Assembly: GCF_003058325.1 (NCBI RefSeq)
Contig: NZ_CP028843.1
Span: 4,027,501-4,091,500 of the forward strand
DNA length: 64,000 nt
Reading direction: 5' to 3'
DNA from: Methylobacterium currus
Lineage (GTDB): Bacteria; Pseudomonadota; Alphaproteobacteria; Rhizobiales; Beijerinckiaceae
Shown here: positions 1 to 9,130 of the stretch, piece after piece
Layout of the letters: each line of letters opens with the position of its first letter
How positions within the stretch are numbered: the stretch's first letter is position 1
Program-made: the position numbers and the translations under genes
Notes under the pieces: generated by a model
Told to the model about the DNA's origin: nothing
Seen by the model: the letters and a program-made list of their open reading frames with translations, nothing else
Databases searched by the model: none

Positions 1-786
1 AATCATCATCTCCTGCGGTGACCCAAGGAGCGAGGGCGTGATGAAGTAGCCGAGCGCCGACAGGAAGACGAGGATGAACCCGCCGGTCACGCCGGGCAGC
101 GCCAGCGGCAGCGTCACCTCGCGGAAGGCCCGGGCCGGTCCCGCGCCGCAGATCGCGGCGGCCCGGGTGAGGTCGGTCGGGATGTTGCGAAGCGCGCCGT
201 AGATCGGCAGCACCATGAACGGCATCAGCACGTGGGTCATCGCCACCACTACGGCTCCTTGCGTGTAGAGCAGCTTGACCGGCGCGTCGGTGACGCCGGA
301 CCCGGTGAGGAGGCCGTTCACCAGCCCGTTGCGCTGGAGCAGCACCGCCCAGGCGGCGGTGCGCACCAGCACCGAGGACCAGAACGGCAGCAGGATGCAG
401 GCGGTGATCAGCGCGAGCTTCGGCCCCTTGGACCGGGCCATCAGGGCGGCGACCGGGAAGGCCAGGACCAGGGACAGCAGGCTGACGAGGAGCGCGATGC
501 GCAACGTCCGCAGCAGCACCGTGGCGTAGACCGGGTTCTGGAACACCCGGGCGTAGTTGGCCAGCCCCGGCTGCGGCTCGGTGACCGAGATCGCGATCAG
601 GCTCATCAGCGGGTAGAGGAAGGCGAAGAACAGCAGCGAGAAGAACGGCAGCATCAGGCCGACGATCGCCGCTTTCGACATCCGCCGCCCGCGGGCCCGG
701 AAGAAGCCGGTGGTGACGGCATCGGTCGTCGCGTGGCCTGCCGGAACGGAACCGTTTCGGGCGGCGGTGGTTCGGGCGGCGGTCAT
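1..786 (-). CDS. PotB-type ABC transporter permease (3' end outside window)
   Basis: Inner-membrane permease of a spermidine/putrescine-type ABC importer. The 262 visible codons begin with a polar N-terminus of about 35 residues. Hydrophobic segments follow (near LMLPFFSLLFFAFLYPLM, then LLVSLLSLVLAFPVAALM and ILLPFWSSVLVRTAAW). The conserved cytoplasmic EAA-type loop reads AAAICGAGPARAFREVTLPL and precedes another membrane helix. The ATG overlaps the stop of the upstream ATPase gene as ATGA, so the two are translationally coupled. The gene runs off the left edge; the rest of this gene, a second permease and the binding protein would be expected outside. The substrate cannot be told from sequence; polyamine is the family default. 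Confidence 0.88.
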   Translation of the reverse strand, partial: MTAARTTAARNGSVPAGHATTDAVTTGFFRARGRRMSKAAIVGLMLPFFSLLFFAFLYPLMSLIAISVTEPQPGLANYARVFQNPVYATVLLRTLRIALLVSLLSLVLAFPVAALMARSKGPKLALITACILLPFWSSVLVRTAAWAVLLQRNGLVNGLLTGSGVTDAPVKLLYTQGAVVVAMTHVLMPFMVLPIYGALRNIPTDLTRAAAICGAGPARAFREVTLPLALPGVTGGFILVFLSALGYFITPSLLGSPQEMMI

Positions 787-1898
787 GGCGCCTCCGCCGG
801 ATAGAGCAGGGCCGCACCCGGCGGGACGACGAGCCCGACGCGGTCGCCGGGGACGAGCGGCGGCAAAGCGGCGCTCGGCGCGCGCGCCCGGACCTGCGCG
901 CCGTCGTCGAGCGTCGCGATCACGAGGGTGCCGGCCCCGCCATAGACCACGTCGGTGACGATGGCCGGCAGGGCGTCCGGCCGGTCGGAGGTGGCGACGG
1001 CGATCCGCTCCGGCCGCACCGCGAGGATCGCCGGCCCGGGCGGCACGGGCGAGACCGCCGCCTCCGCGTCGAGGGCCAGCGCCCGGCCGGCGATGCGTGC
1101 CGCGCGCCCGTCCCAGGCCGTGGGGATCCGGTTCATGTCGCCGATGAAGCCGGCCGCGAACAGGTTGGCTGGCCGCTCGTAGAGCGTGCGGGCCGGCGCG
1201 ATCTGCTGCACGCGCCCGGCCCGCAGGATCGCGACCCGGTCGGCCATCGTCAGCGCCTCGCCCTGGTCGTGGGTGACGAACACGATGGTGATGCCGAGCT
1301 CGGCATGCAGCCGCTTGATCTCGATCTGCATCTCCTCGCGCAAGTTCTTGTCGAGGGCCGAGAGCGGTTCGTCCATCAGGAGCACGCGGGGCCGGTAGAC
1401 GATGGCGCGGGCGAGCGCGACGCGCTGCTGCTGGCCGCCCGAGAGCTGGCGCGGCATCCGCGCCCCGAACCCTGAGAGCCGCACCACCTCCAAAGCTGCC
1501 TCGGCCCGGGCCCGCCGCTCGGCCCGTCCGATGCCGCGCATCTTGAGCGGGAAGGCGACGTTATCGGCGACGCTCAGGTGCGGGAACAGCGTGTAGTGCT
1601 GGAACACCATGCCGATGTTGCGCCTGTGCGGCGGCAGCCGCGTGCAGTCCTCGCCCCCAATCAGGATCCGCCCGGCATCCGGTAGGTCGAACCCGGCGAG
1701 GCTCATCAGCACGGTCGACTTGCCCGAGCCGGAGGGGCCGAGAAGCGCGATGAACTCGCCCGCGGCAATCTCGATCGAGACGTCGTCGACGGCGACGACC
1801 GATCCGAAGCGGCGGGTCAGGCCGCGGACGCTGATCGCCGCGCCCGTCGTCGCTGCGGTCACGCCAAGCCCTCCCGCGCTGGCTCCGATGGCGAGCAT
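783..1898 (-). CDS. PotA-type ABC transporter ATP-binding protein
   Basis: ATPase of 371 residues driving the PotB-like permease encoded just downstream. Walker A is GPSGSGKST near residue 53, the Q-loop lies in MVFQHYTLFPHLSVADN, the signature is [14 protein letters not shown], Walker B is RVLLMDEPLSALD, and the switch histidine is in FVTHDQ. The C-terminal third (about 250-371) is the TOBE-type regulatory domain typical of PotA/FbpC/CysA proteins. A GAGAGGA-like ribosome site precedes the ATG at 1898. An alternative in-frame GTG (about 1862) would trim the Ala/Gly-rich start. First gene of the leftward operon. Confidence 0.92.
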   Translation of the reverse strand: MLAIGASAGGLGVTAATTGAAISVRGLTRRFGSVVAVDDVSIEIAAGEFIALLGPSGSGKSTVLMSLAGFDLPDAGRILIGGEDCTRLPPHRRNIGMVFQHYTLFPHLSVADNVAFPLKMRGIGRAERRARAEAALEVVRLSGFGARMPRQLSGGQQQRVALARAIVYRPRVLLMDEPLSALDKNLREEMQIEIKRLHAELGITIVFVTHDQGEALTMADRVAILRAGRVQQIAPARTLYERPANLFAAGFIGDMNRIPTAWDGRAARIAGRALALDAEAAVSPVPPGPAILAVRPERIAVATSDRPDALPAIVTDVVYGGAGTLVIATLDDGAQVRARAPSAALPPLVPGDRVGLVVPPGAALLYPAEAP

Positions 1899-2437
1899 GC
1901 CGTTTCCTCTCGGCTGAGGTGATGGGGCATTGAAGCCGAGTTTAGCCGAATTTCAAAGCACGATTTTTGAGGCAATGCGCCCGTACGACGGGCAGCGCCG
2001 CGCAAGATCAATCCGAGCGTGCGATCGACATGGAGACGACGCTTCCAACTCTCCGCCTCAGTCCGGGGCCGCGAAGCGGAGCGCCGAATCCAGAAACCCA
2101 GGTGGAGCTGAACGACGCGGAATATCCTTCGTATGATCCTCCGCCATCAGCGGTTCTGGATTCCAGGCTGCGTCGCGCAGCTCCGGGACGACAGGGAGGA
2201 TCTAAGCTCCTTGAGAGCAGGCTAGATGGCCGATTCAGTGCGCGGACTGTCGAATTCTCGTCGGGCCGTCCCCACCGGCCCACCGCCGTGCCGATCCTCG
2301 CGGCTCCGGCAATAGCCGAATTTTATATGGCTTTCTCCGCCTGTTTCGCTTGACATCCCCGGGCTTCGGCCGATGCTTGGAACCTCCGATGGCGGCCGTG
2401 GAATGTCGGCGACGCCGAGCGCGAAGGATCCTGTCCG
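1899..2437. other. Divergent intergenic region, no gene
   Basis: 539 bases between the leftward ABC operon and the rightward aminotransferase cluster. No credible ORF. Around 2060-2195 it carries degenerate copies of a GGATTCCNGGCT...GCTCCGGGACGAC-type hairpin, a common intergenic repeat style in this kind of genome. A TTGACA at 2350-2355 is a possible -35 box for the rightward genes; no convincing -10 was found. Confidence 0.5.
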
Positions 2438-3685
2438 ATGCCGAGCGTCGTCGAGGCCCCCGAGGCGATGGGCGATGCAGGCCTGCGGGCCCGCGCCGCC
2501 CGGGTGATCCCGGGCGGGATGTGGGGCCACCAGCGCGCGGCAGCGGTGCCGCGGGGCTACCCGCAATTCTTCGTCGGCGGAGAAGGCGCCACCGTCGAGG
2601 ACGCGGACGGGCGCCGCTTCATCGACTTCATGTGCGCCTGGGGCCCGATCATCCTCGGCCACCGCCATCCGGCGGTGTCGGAGGCGGTCCGGCGCGAGCT
2701 GGAGCGCGGCGATTGCCTCGACGGTCCAACGCCCCATGCGGTGGAGCTGGCCGAGACCCTGGTGGCGACCATCCCGCACGCCGACTGGGCGATGTTCCAG
2801 AAGAACGGCTCGGACGCGATGACGACCTGCGTGACGCTGGCCCGCGCCGGGACCGGACGCCGCAAGGTGCTGGTCGCCCGCGGTGCCTATCACGGCGCGG
2901 TGCCGTGGTGCTCGCCCTCGCTCGTCGGCGTCACCGCGGAGGATCGCGTCCACCTCATCCACTACCGGTACAACGACGTCGCGAGCCTGGAGGAGGCGGT
3001 GGCGCGGGCGGGCGACGACCTCGCGGCGATCCTGGTCTCGGCCTTCCGGCACGATATCGGCCAGGCGCAGGAGTTGCCGACCCGGGCCTTCGCGGCGGCG
3101 GCGCGGGCGGCCTGCGACCGGGGCGGGGCGGCGCTCGTCGTCGACGATGTGCGGGCGGGGTTCCGGCTCGACCTCGGCGGCAGCTGGGAGCGGGTCGGCG
3201 TCAGGCCCGACCTCGCGGGCTATTCCAAGGCGATCGCCAACGGCCAGCCGCTCGCCGCCGTCACCGGCACCGAGCGGTTCCGAGAGGCCGCCTCCACGGT
3301 CTTCGTCACCGGCTCGTTCTGGTATGCCGGCGCGCCGATGGCGGCGGCGATCGCGACGCTCAAGGAGCTGACGCGCGTCGACGCCCCCCGGGTGCTGGAG
3401 GCCGCCGGCCTGCGCTTCCGCGACGGGCTCCTGGAGCAGGCTGCGCGCCACGGGTTCCTGCTCGACGTCACCGGCCCGCCGGCGATGCCCGTGGTGCTGT
3501 TTCGCGACGATCCCGAGGCGGCGCTCGGCGAGGCCTTCTGCCTGGCGGCCTTGCAGCGCGGCGTCTACCTCCACCACCGCCACAACCTGTTCCTGTCCCT
3601 CGCCCACACGCCGGCGGTGATCGACCGAGCGCTCGAGGCGACGGAGGGCGCCTTTGCGGCTCTCGCCCGGTCGCGGACCGCCTGA
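2438..3685 (+). CDS. Class III PLP-dependent aminotransferase (glutamate-1-semialdehyde aminotransferase-like)
   Basis: 415-residue fold-type I aminotransferase of the GSA-aminomutase/omega-transaminase group. The sequence VIPGGMWGHQRA near the start and the substrate-loop GPIILGHRHPAV fit the family. The PLP-binding lysine is K264 in GYSKAIANG, and the cofactor-ring aspartate is in LVVDDVRAGFR. Length is slightly under the usual 425-430. A GAAGGA ribosome site lies about 10 bases before the ATG. It heads a three-gene run with a dimethylformamidase-like hydrolase and an FMO-like flavoprotein, so a role in amine or amino-ketone catabolism is more likely than heme synthesis. The substrate is not deducible. 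Confidence 0.87.
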   Translation: MPSVVEAPEAMGDAGLRARAARVIPGGMWGHQRAAAVPRGYPQFFVGGEGATVEDADGRRFIDFMCAWGPIILGHRHPAVSEAVRRELERGDCLDGPTPHAVELAETLVATIPHADWAMFQKNGSDAMTTCVTLARAGTGRRKVLVARGAYHGAVPWCSPSLVGVTAEDRVHLIHYRYNDVASLEEAVARAGDDLAAILVSAFRHDIGQAQELPTRAFAAAARAACDRGGAALVVDDVRAGFRLDLGGSWERVGVRPDLAGYSKAIANGQPLAAVTGTERFREAASTVFVTGSFWYAGAPMAAAIATLKELTRVDAPRVLEAAGLRFRDGLLEQAARHGFLLDVTGPPAMPVVLFRDDPEAALGEAFCLAALQRGVYLHHRHNLFLSLAHTPAVIDRALEATEGAFAALARSRTA

Positions 3686-3724
3686 GCCGACGACGACGCG
3701 ACCCCCCGAACCGGAGCCCAGGAA

Positions 3725-5398
3725 ATGACAAAGCCCCCCTTCGCCCATCCGGAGAACGGGTCCCACGCGGTCAAGCCCTGGGCGGTGCGCAAAGGCTATG
3801 CCGACGAGCATTTCTTGTCGGATTACCGTTTCCAGTTCCCGCGCGAGGATCCGGACCTCGCCGAGGTCTTCGTCTGCACCGACCGGATGTCGTTCGATCC
3901 GGGCGAGACGGTGGAGTTCTACGGCTCGACCACCGCGGAGACCTGGTCGATTCAGATCTACCGCGACGGCTTCGAGCCCGAGATGGTGCACGAGGCCTTC
4001 GACCTGCCCGGCACCTTCACCAAGACCTCCGAGACCGCCTACCGGGACGGCTGCGACTGGCCGGTGGTCCATGCCTGGACGATCCCCGACGGCACCCGGT
4101 CCGGCCTCTACCGCGTGGTCTCGACCTGCCGGCGCCGGGACGGGGAGCGCTTCGTCCAGCACCATTTCGTGGTCGTGCGACCGACGAAGCAGACGCGCTC
4201 GGGCCGCATCCTCCTGATGCTCGCGACCGGCACCTGGACCGCCTACAACGACTGGGGCGGCGCCAACCATTACTTCGGCACCTGGGGCCCGAATCGGAAC
4301 GAGGGCTCGCCGATCCTGAGCCTGAAGCGGCCCTGGACCCGCGGCATGCTCTGGCTGCCCAAGGGCGCGGCCCGCATTACCGTCTCGCCGCTGCCGGATA
4401 TGAACGACGTCACCCGCTATCCCTCGAAGGAGTGGGGCTATTCCGGCGGCTGGGGCCAGTACTACGCCGCCGCCGGCTGGGCCCAGTTCGACCGCCACTT
4501 CGCCGTCTGGGCCGAGAGCGAGGGCTACGCCTTCGACATCGTTACCCAGACCGACCTGCATCTCCGACCCGAGATCCTCGACGACTATTCCTGCCTCGTG
4601 ACCTGCGGCCACGACGAGTACTGGTCGTGGGAGATGCGCCGGAGCGTGGAGGATTTCGTCGAGCGGGGAGGGGGCTTTGCCCGGTTCGGCGGCAACTTCC
4701 TGTGGCAGATCCGGCTCGAGGAGGAGGGTGCCCGGCAGGTCTGCTGGAAGTTCAAAGCGCCGACCATGGACCCGGTGCGCGACGATCCGGCGAGGAAGCA
4801 CCTCCTGACGGCGTCGTGGGAGAGCGGCGGCGTCGCCTGGCCCGGCGCCTCGACGGTCGGCGTCAATGGCTGCCATGGGATGTATGGCAGCTGGGGCGGG
4901 TTCGCGCCCCGCGGCTCGCGCGGCTTCACGGTCTACCGCCCGGAGCACTGGGCCTTCGCCGGGACCGACCTGCGCTACGCCGACGTATTCGGGGCCGAAG
5001 CTGGCATCTTCGGCTACGAGGTCGATGGGCTCGACTACACCTTCCGCCAGGGCCTGCCCTATCCGGTGCCGGCGCCGGGCGTGCCCGATAACATCGAGAT
5101 CCTGGCAATGAGCCCGGCGGTGTTGTTCGAGTACGAGCATGAGGGCGAGGGCACGCGCTACTACGTGCGCGACGGCGACCTCAACGGTCTCGCCGAACTC
5201 GCGGCCGACGAGTATCCAGTCGCGCGGCGCAAGTTCCAGTACGGGTCGGGCATGCTGGTCGGCATGCCGCGCGGCAAGGGCGAGGTGCTGACCGCCGGCT
5301 CCTGCGAGTGGATCATGGGCCTTACCCGTCACGACCCTTTCACCCAGCGCGTCACCCGCAACGCCCTCGACCGGTTCTCTGGCAAGGCGGAGGCTTGA
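3725..5398 (+). CDS. N,N-dimethylformamidase large-subunit-like protein
   Basis: 557 residues matching the large (beta, DmfA2-type) subunit of N,N-dimethylformamidase, an amidohydrolase that splits dimethylformamide to dimethylamine and formate. Recognisable blocks are GRILLMLATGTWTAYNDWGG, the tryptophan-rich SKEWGYSGGWGQYY and the core VTCGHDEYWSWEMR followed by ERGGGFARFGGNF, which belong to the conserved C-terminal domain. No small subunit gene is adjacent, so it may act alone on another amide. The ATG follows GGAGCCCAGGAA. It is 39 bases after the aminotransferase and 4 bases before the FMO gene, so almost certainly cotranscribed. Family assignment is from remembered motifs. Confidence 0.8.
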   Translation: MTKPPFAHPENGSHAVKPWAVRKGYADEHFLSDYRFQFPREDPDLAEVFVCTDRMSFDPGETVEFYGSTTAETWSIQIYRDGFEPEMVHEAFDLPGTFTKTSETAYRDGCDWPVVHAWTIPDGTRSGLYRVVSTCRRRDGERFVQHHFVVVRPTKQTRSGRILLMLATGTWTAYNDWGGANHYFGTWGPNRNEGSPILSLKRPWTRGMLWLPKGAARITVSPLPDMNDVTRYPSKEWGYSGGWGQYYAAAGWAQFDRHFAVWAESEGYAFDIVTQTDLHLRPEILDDYSCLVTCGHDEYWSWEMRRSVEDFVERGGGFARFGGNFLWQIRLEEEGARQVCWKFKAPTMDPVRDDPARKHLLTASWESGGVAWPGASTVGVNGCHGMYGSWGGFAPRGSRGFTVYRPEHWAFAGTDLRYADVFGAEAGIFGYEVDGLDYTFRQGLPYPVPAPGVPDNIEILAMSPAVLFEYEHEGEGTRYYVRDGDLNGLAELAADEYPVARRKFQYGSGMLVGMPRGKGEVLTAGSCEWIMGLTRHDPFTQRVTRNALDRFSGKAEA

Positions 5399-5402
5399 GC
5401 CG

Positions 5403-7211
5403 ATGGCGCAGGACGCTCCGATGCAGGACGACACCGACCCAGACGCCCTCGCGCAAGCCTGGCTCGACCGTTTCGCGCAGGCCCTGTCTTCGGGCGACGC
5501 TCCCGCTGTTGAGGCCCTGTTCGCCCCCGAATGCTGGTGGCGCGACTTCGTCGCCTTCACCTGGACCATCGCCACGGCCGAGGACCGGCCGGCGATCCGC
5601 GCCCGGGCAGCGGTGACCGCGTCCGCGACGCGAGCCTCCGGCTTCACCCTCGACCGCCCGGCGGTCGCGAAAGGCGGGACGGTGGAGGCGTGGTTCCGCT
5701 TCGAGACCGCCCTCGGCCGCGGCATCGGCCAGGTCCGGCTGGTCGGCGAGCTCGCCCGCACGCTGTTGACCACCCTGCGCGAGCTGAAGGGCTTCGAGGA
5801 GAGGAGCGGGCCGACCCGGGAGGCCGGCACGGAGCACGGCGCGATTCGCAACCGCCACACCTGGGCCGACAGGCGCGCCGACGACGCGCGCCTCGGCCTC
5901 GATCGCCAGCCCTATTGCCTGATCGTCGGCGGCGGCCAGGGCGGGCTCGGGCTCGCCGCCCGGCTCAAGCGCCTCGGCGTGCCGACGCTCGTGATCGACA
6001 GCCTGCCACGGCCGGGCGATGCCTGGCGGCGGCGCTACCGCTCGCTCTGCCTGCACGATCCAGTCTGGTACGACCACATGCCGTACCTACCCTTCCCCGA
6101 GCACTGGCCGGTCTACACGCCCAAGGACAAGATGGGCGACTGGCTCGAGGCCTATGCGTCGATCATGGAGATCGATGGCTGGTACGGCGCCGCCTGCCGC
6201 TCCGCCGCCTACGACGAGAGGCGCGGCGAATGGACGGTCGCGGTCGAGCGGGCGGGCGAGACCCTGGAACTGCGCCCGACCCATCTCGTCCTCGCCACCG
6301 GACTGTCGGGGGTGCCGAACGAGCCGGACTATCCGGGAGCGGAGCGCTTCCGCGGCATCCACCACCATTCGAGCCGCCACCCGGGCGGCGCGGCCTTCGC
6401 GGGCCAGCGATGCGTCGTGGTGGGGGCGAACAACTCCGCCCACGACATCGCCGCCGACCTGTGGGAGCACGGCGCTGCGGTCACGATGGTGCAGCGCTCG
6501 CCTACGCTGGTCGTCCGCGCCGAGAGCCTTCAGCGCCACGGCCGCCCGCTCTATTCCGAGGCGGCGGTCGCCGCCGGGATCGACGCCGACCGGGCGGACC
6601 TCATCGCCGCCTCCACCCCCTACGCGCTGCTGCCCGGCCTGTTGAGGCCCGTGATGCGGCGCATCCGCGAGGAGGATGCCGCATTCTACGCCGCCCTTGA
6701 GAAGGCCGGCTTCCTCCTGACCTTCGGCGAGGACGAGACCGGCATCGGGCTGATGTATCCCCGTCGAGCGTCGGGCTACTACATCGATGTCGGAGCCTCT
6801 GGCCTCATTGCCTCGGGCGAGATCGGGCTGGCGAGCGGCCGGGGCGTGAGCCACCTGACCGAGGACGCCGTGGTGCTCGACGACGGCACGGTGCTGCCCG
6901 CCGACCTCGTCGTCTCCGCCACGGGCTACGGCCCGATGACCGACTGGGCGGCGCGGCTGATCTCGCCCGAGGTCGCCGGCCGGGTCGGCCCGTGCTGGGG
7001 CCTCGGTTCGGGAACGGCCCGCGATCCCGGCCCCTGGCACGGCGAGTTGCACAACATGTGGACGCCGACCGCGCAGCCCGGGCTCTGGTTCCACGGCGGC
7101 AACCTGCAGCAGTCGCGCCATTTCTCGCGTTACCTCGCGCTGCAACTGAAGGCCCGCTACGAGGGCCTGCCGATCGCGGTCCACGGCGCGCGCCTTCCGG
7201 CCTCGCAGTAA
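5403..7211 (+). CDS. Flavin-containing monooxygenase with N-terminal NTF2-like domain
   Basis: 602 residues in two parts. Residues 1 to about 150 look like a SnoaL/NTF2-type cone (ALSSGDAPAVEALFAPECWW). After it comes a two-dinucleotide-fold flavoprotein of the FMO/YUCCA/BVMO group. The FAD site is LIVGGGQGGLGLAARLKRLG, the NADPH site VVVGANNSAHDIAADL, and a conserved block SATGYGPM lies near the end. It probably oxygenates an amine or ketone using NADPH and O2. The start is fixed by GGAGG 10 bases upstream and a 4-base gap after the DMFase-like gene. It ends the cluster; a truncated IS lies 80 bases downstream. N-terminal fusions of this type are known, but the substrate is unknown. Confidence 0.85.
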   Translation: MAQDAPMQDDTDPDALAQAWLDRFAQALSSGDAPAVEALFAPECWWRDFVAFTWTIATAEDRPAIRARAAVTASATRASGFTLDRPAVAKGGTVEAWFRFETALGRGIGQVRLVGELARTLLTTLRELKGFEERSGPTREAGTEHGAIRNRHTWADRRADDARLGLDRQPYCLIVGGGQGGLGLAARLKRLGVPTLVIDSLPRPGDAWRRRYRSLCLHDPVWYDHMPYLPFPEHWPVYTPKDKMGDWLEAYASIMEIDGWYGAACRSAAYDERRGEWTVAVERAGETLELRPTHLVLATGLSGVPNEPDYPGAERFRGIHHHSSRHPGGAAFAGQRCVVVGANNSAHDIAADLWEHGAAVTMVQRSPTLVVRAESLQRHGRPLYSEAAVAAGIDADRADLIAASTPYALLPGLLRPVMRRIREEDAAFYAALEKAGFLLTFGEDETGIGLMYPRRASGYYIDVGASGLIASGEIGLASGRGVSHLTEDAVVLDDGTVLPADLVVSATGYGPMTDWAARLISPEVAGRVGPCWGLGSGTARDPGPWHGELHNMWTPTAQPGLWFHGGNLQQSRHFSRYLALQLKARYEGLPIAVHGARLPASQ

Positions 7212-7290
7212 TCCGCGAGAGGTGCGGGCCGACGGCGAGGCCGGTGACCGTCGGTGTCGCTCGCGCGCTCGCGGTGATGTCCGGCGCTGT

Positions 7291-7904
7291 GAGACCCCGT
7301 TTCCTAAGGCTTGTGCGCGTCGCCTGACGAGGATCATGGCGGCGGCGAGCACGAAGAAGGCGAGAGCGGAGGAGGTGGTTGCTTCATGATCGCGGGCCAG
7401 CCGACGGCAGCGACTGATCCACCCGAACGTCCGTTCGATCGCCCAGCGGCGTGGCTGGACGGCAAAGCCCGTTTGTCCCTCCTCGGGCTCGACGATCCAC
7501 GGTGATGGCGGTGGCTGAACCGACACGATCCCCGCGGTAGGAGCGGTCGGCACAGCAGTGCGCCAGGAACGGCCACAGGCCGCGCGAGGCGCGCAGCAAC
7601 GCGACGCCGCCGTGGCTGTCGTGCAGGTCGGCTGGGGGGACGGCCGCGGCCAGCAGGCGGCCATCCGTGGCGGTCAGCGCGTGGCGCTTGCGCCCGACGA
7701 CGCGCCGGGCCGGATCGTAGCCGCGTGCTCCCGCCATGCCGACCCGCCCGACCGAGCGGCTTGGGCATCCAGGATGGCGCCGGTCGGGCTGGCGTCGCGC
7801 CCGGCGCGCGCGCGATCGGCCCTCGTCAGGGCTTGGGCCAGCCGCTCGCACACGCCGGTCTTCGACAAGCGCAGGAACCAGCGGTGCACGGTGACCGGAT
7901 GCGC
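7291..7904 (-). mobile_element. Truncated IS5-family element with broken transposase
   Basis: On the minus strand a degraded IS5-family DDE transposase can be followed through three frames. The pieces are HPVTVHRWFLRLSKTGVCER and LTRADRARAGRDASPTGAIL (about 7745-7900), then ARRVVGRKRHALTATDGRLL to LAHCCADRSYRG (about 7540-7740), then FAVQPRRWAIERTFGWISRC to LAAAMILVRR (about 7310-7530). At least two frameshifts separate them. The 5' part of the element, with its N-terminal transposase domain, is missing. The intact end may be at 7291, where GAGACCCCGTTTCC looks like a terminal inverted repeat; no second copy of it was found. The missing end abuts the LysR gene. Confidence 0.8.
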
Positions 7905-8657
7905 GCCTCCTTGCGAGGGCGAGAACGGGTCTACCACCGCGACGCCGACACCGGCCCCGGCCAGCACGCAGGCGGTGTTGCAGTAGCGCACCTCCACGGC
8001 GGCGTCGAACGGCACGCCGGCCCGCGAGAAGGCGTCCCGCAGGGCCTCGCCGAGGCGGGTGCCGCGCTCCAGCCCGATGAACGGGTGGCGAGCGAGGTCC
8101 GCCGGCGTGACGCTGGCCTTCAGGCTCAACGGATGGTCGGGAGCCATGACGCAGACCATCTCGCCTCGGTGCACCACCTCGTGGGCGATGCCGACATGGT
8201 TCGACAGGCCGAGGGCGAAGCCGAGCTCCGCCACCCGGCCGGACACGCCCTCGATCACCCCCTCGTAGCGGCGCACGTCGAAGAACAGCCGCGTCTGCGG
8301 CCGCGAGCGTACGAAGGCGGCGAGCGCGCGGGGCAGCAGGCCGTAGGCCAGCGGAGGCGTCGCCATGATGGCGAGGTGCCCGTGCCGGTTCTCGCGAAGG
8401 TCGCGCAGGCGCCCTTCGAGCTTGGCGTGGAGCGCGAAGATCACCTCGCTCTCTCGATAGAGCGTCATCGCCTCGGCGGTGGGAAACAGCCGGTTGTTGA
8501 TGCGGTCGAAGAGCGGGAAGCCGACCTGCGCCTCCATCGCCTTGAGGGCATTGCTCACCGCCGGCTGCGACACCGCCAGCTCCTCGGCCGCCGCCAGGGT
8601 GGTGCGGTGCCGGATCACCGCCCGCAGAATCTCCAGCTGCCGCAGGTTCATCATCAC
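7905..8657 (-). pseudogene. LysR-family regulator truncated by IS remnant
   Basis: Residues 1-251 are a good LysR-type regulator: N-terminal winged helix (MNLRQLEILRAVIRHRTTLA, then AEELAVSQPAVSNALKAME) and a PBP-like effector domain through CNTACVLAGAGVGVAVVDPF. About 45 C-terminal residues are lost: after SPSQGG the frame runs directly into IS5 transposase sequence and stops at 7674, giving a 327-residue LysR-transposase chimera. The full-length paralogue at 47365-48252 shows what the end should look like. It is divergent from the deleted carbamoylase gene and presumably controlled it and the following ABC operon. Whether the chimera still binds DNA is unknown. Confidence 0.85.
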
Positions 8658-8793
8658 TCCACATTATAGTCGAGCGGAATTTATCATAATGCGCTGGATT
8701 GTGATGGCATAGCGAATGTGCATGATCGGGGCATGGATGTGGGCTGGCACAGCGTAATGCTTGTGTTTTGAGCATAGTGCTTACTCAGAGGTC
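8658..8793. promoter_or_regulatory. Divergent LysR/operon promoter region
   Basis: 136 bases, locally AT-rich, between the LysR pseudogene and the carbamoylase remnant. Contains an inverted repeat CATTAT (8662-8667) / ATAATG (8686-8691) and several TxxxTGAT-like half sites, as expected for autoregulated LysR-controlled divergent promoters. Site function is inferred from position. Confidence 0.4.
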
Positions 8794-9125
8794 ATGATGT
8801 CTCGTATCCTTACCGTCGCGGAGGCTCAGATGGGGCCGACCCGGCGCGCCGATTCCCGCACCCACACCCTCGACCGGCTGATCCGCCTGCTTGAGGAGGC
8901 GGCGGGCCGCGGCGCGACTCCTGCATCGTCGATCCCGACGAGCGCATCGTCGCCCAGGCCCAGACCCTCGGCGACGAGGTGGTGGTGGCCGAGTGCGACC
9001 TCGACCGTTGCCGCAAGGGCAAGGACAAGATGTTCGATTTCGGCCAGCACCGCCAGCCGGCGCCGTACGGGCCAATCACCGAGCGGGCCGGCGTGATCGA
9101 GCCGGCGCCGGTCGCGGCGGAGTGA
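8794..9125 (+). pseudogene. N-carbamoyl-D-amino acid hydrolase, internally deleted
   Basis: Two ends of one nitrilase-superfamily gene joined out of frame. The first about 40 codons (MSRILTVAEAQMGPTRRADS, LDRLIRLLEEAAGRGA) match the N-terminus of D-carbamoylases. From 8919 another frame gives the C-terminus: SCIVDPDERIVAQAQTLGDE, VVVAECDLDRCRKGKDKMFD and FGQHRQPAPYGPITERAG, stopping at 9125. The middle, roughly 200 residues holding the Glu-Lys-Cys catalytic triad, is gone. The intact gene would have released D-amino acids from N-carbamoyl-D-amino acids. The downstream binding-protein gene begins 5 bases later and is intact. Confidence 0.85.
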
Positions 9126-9130
9126 CAGAG

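Noticed and set aside
2222..5860. 1212-codon minus-strand frame opposite the aminotransferase and DMFase-like genes
   Set aside because: The plus-strand frames have clear family motifs; the minus product is Arg/Pro/Gly-rich shadow sequence.
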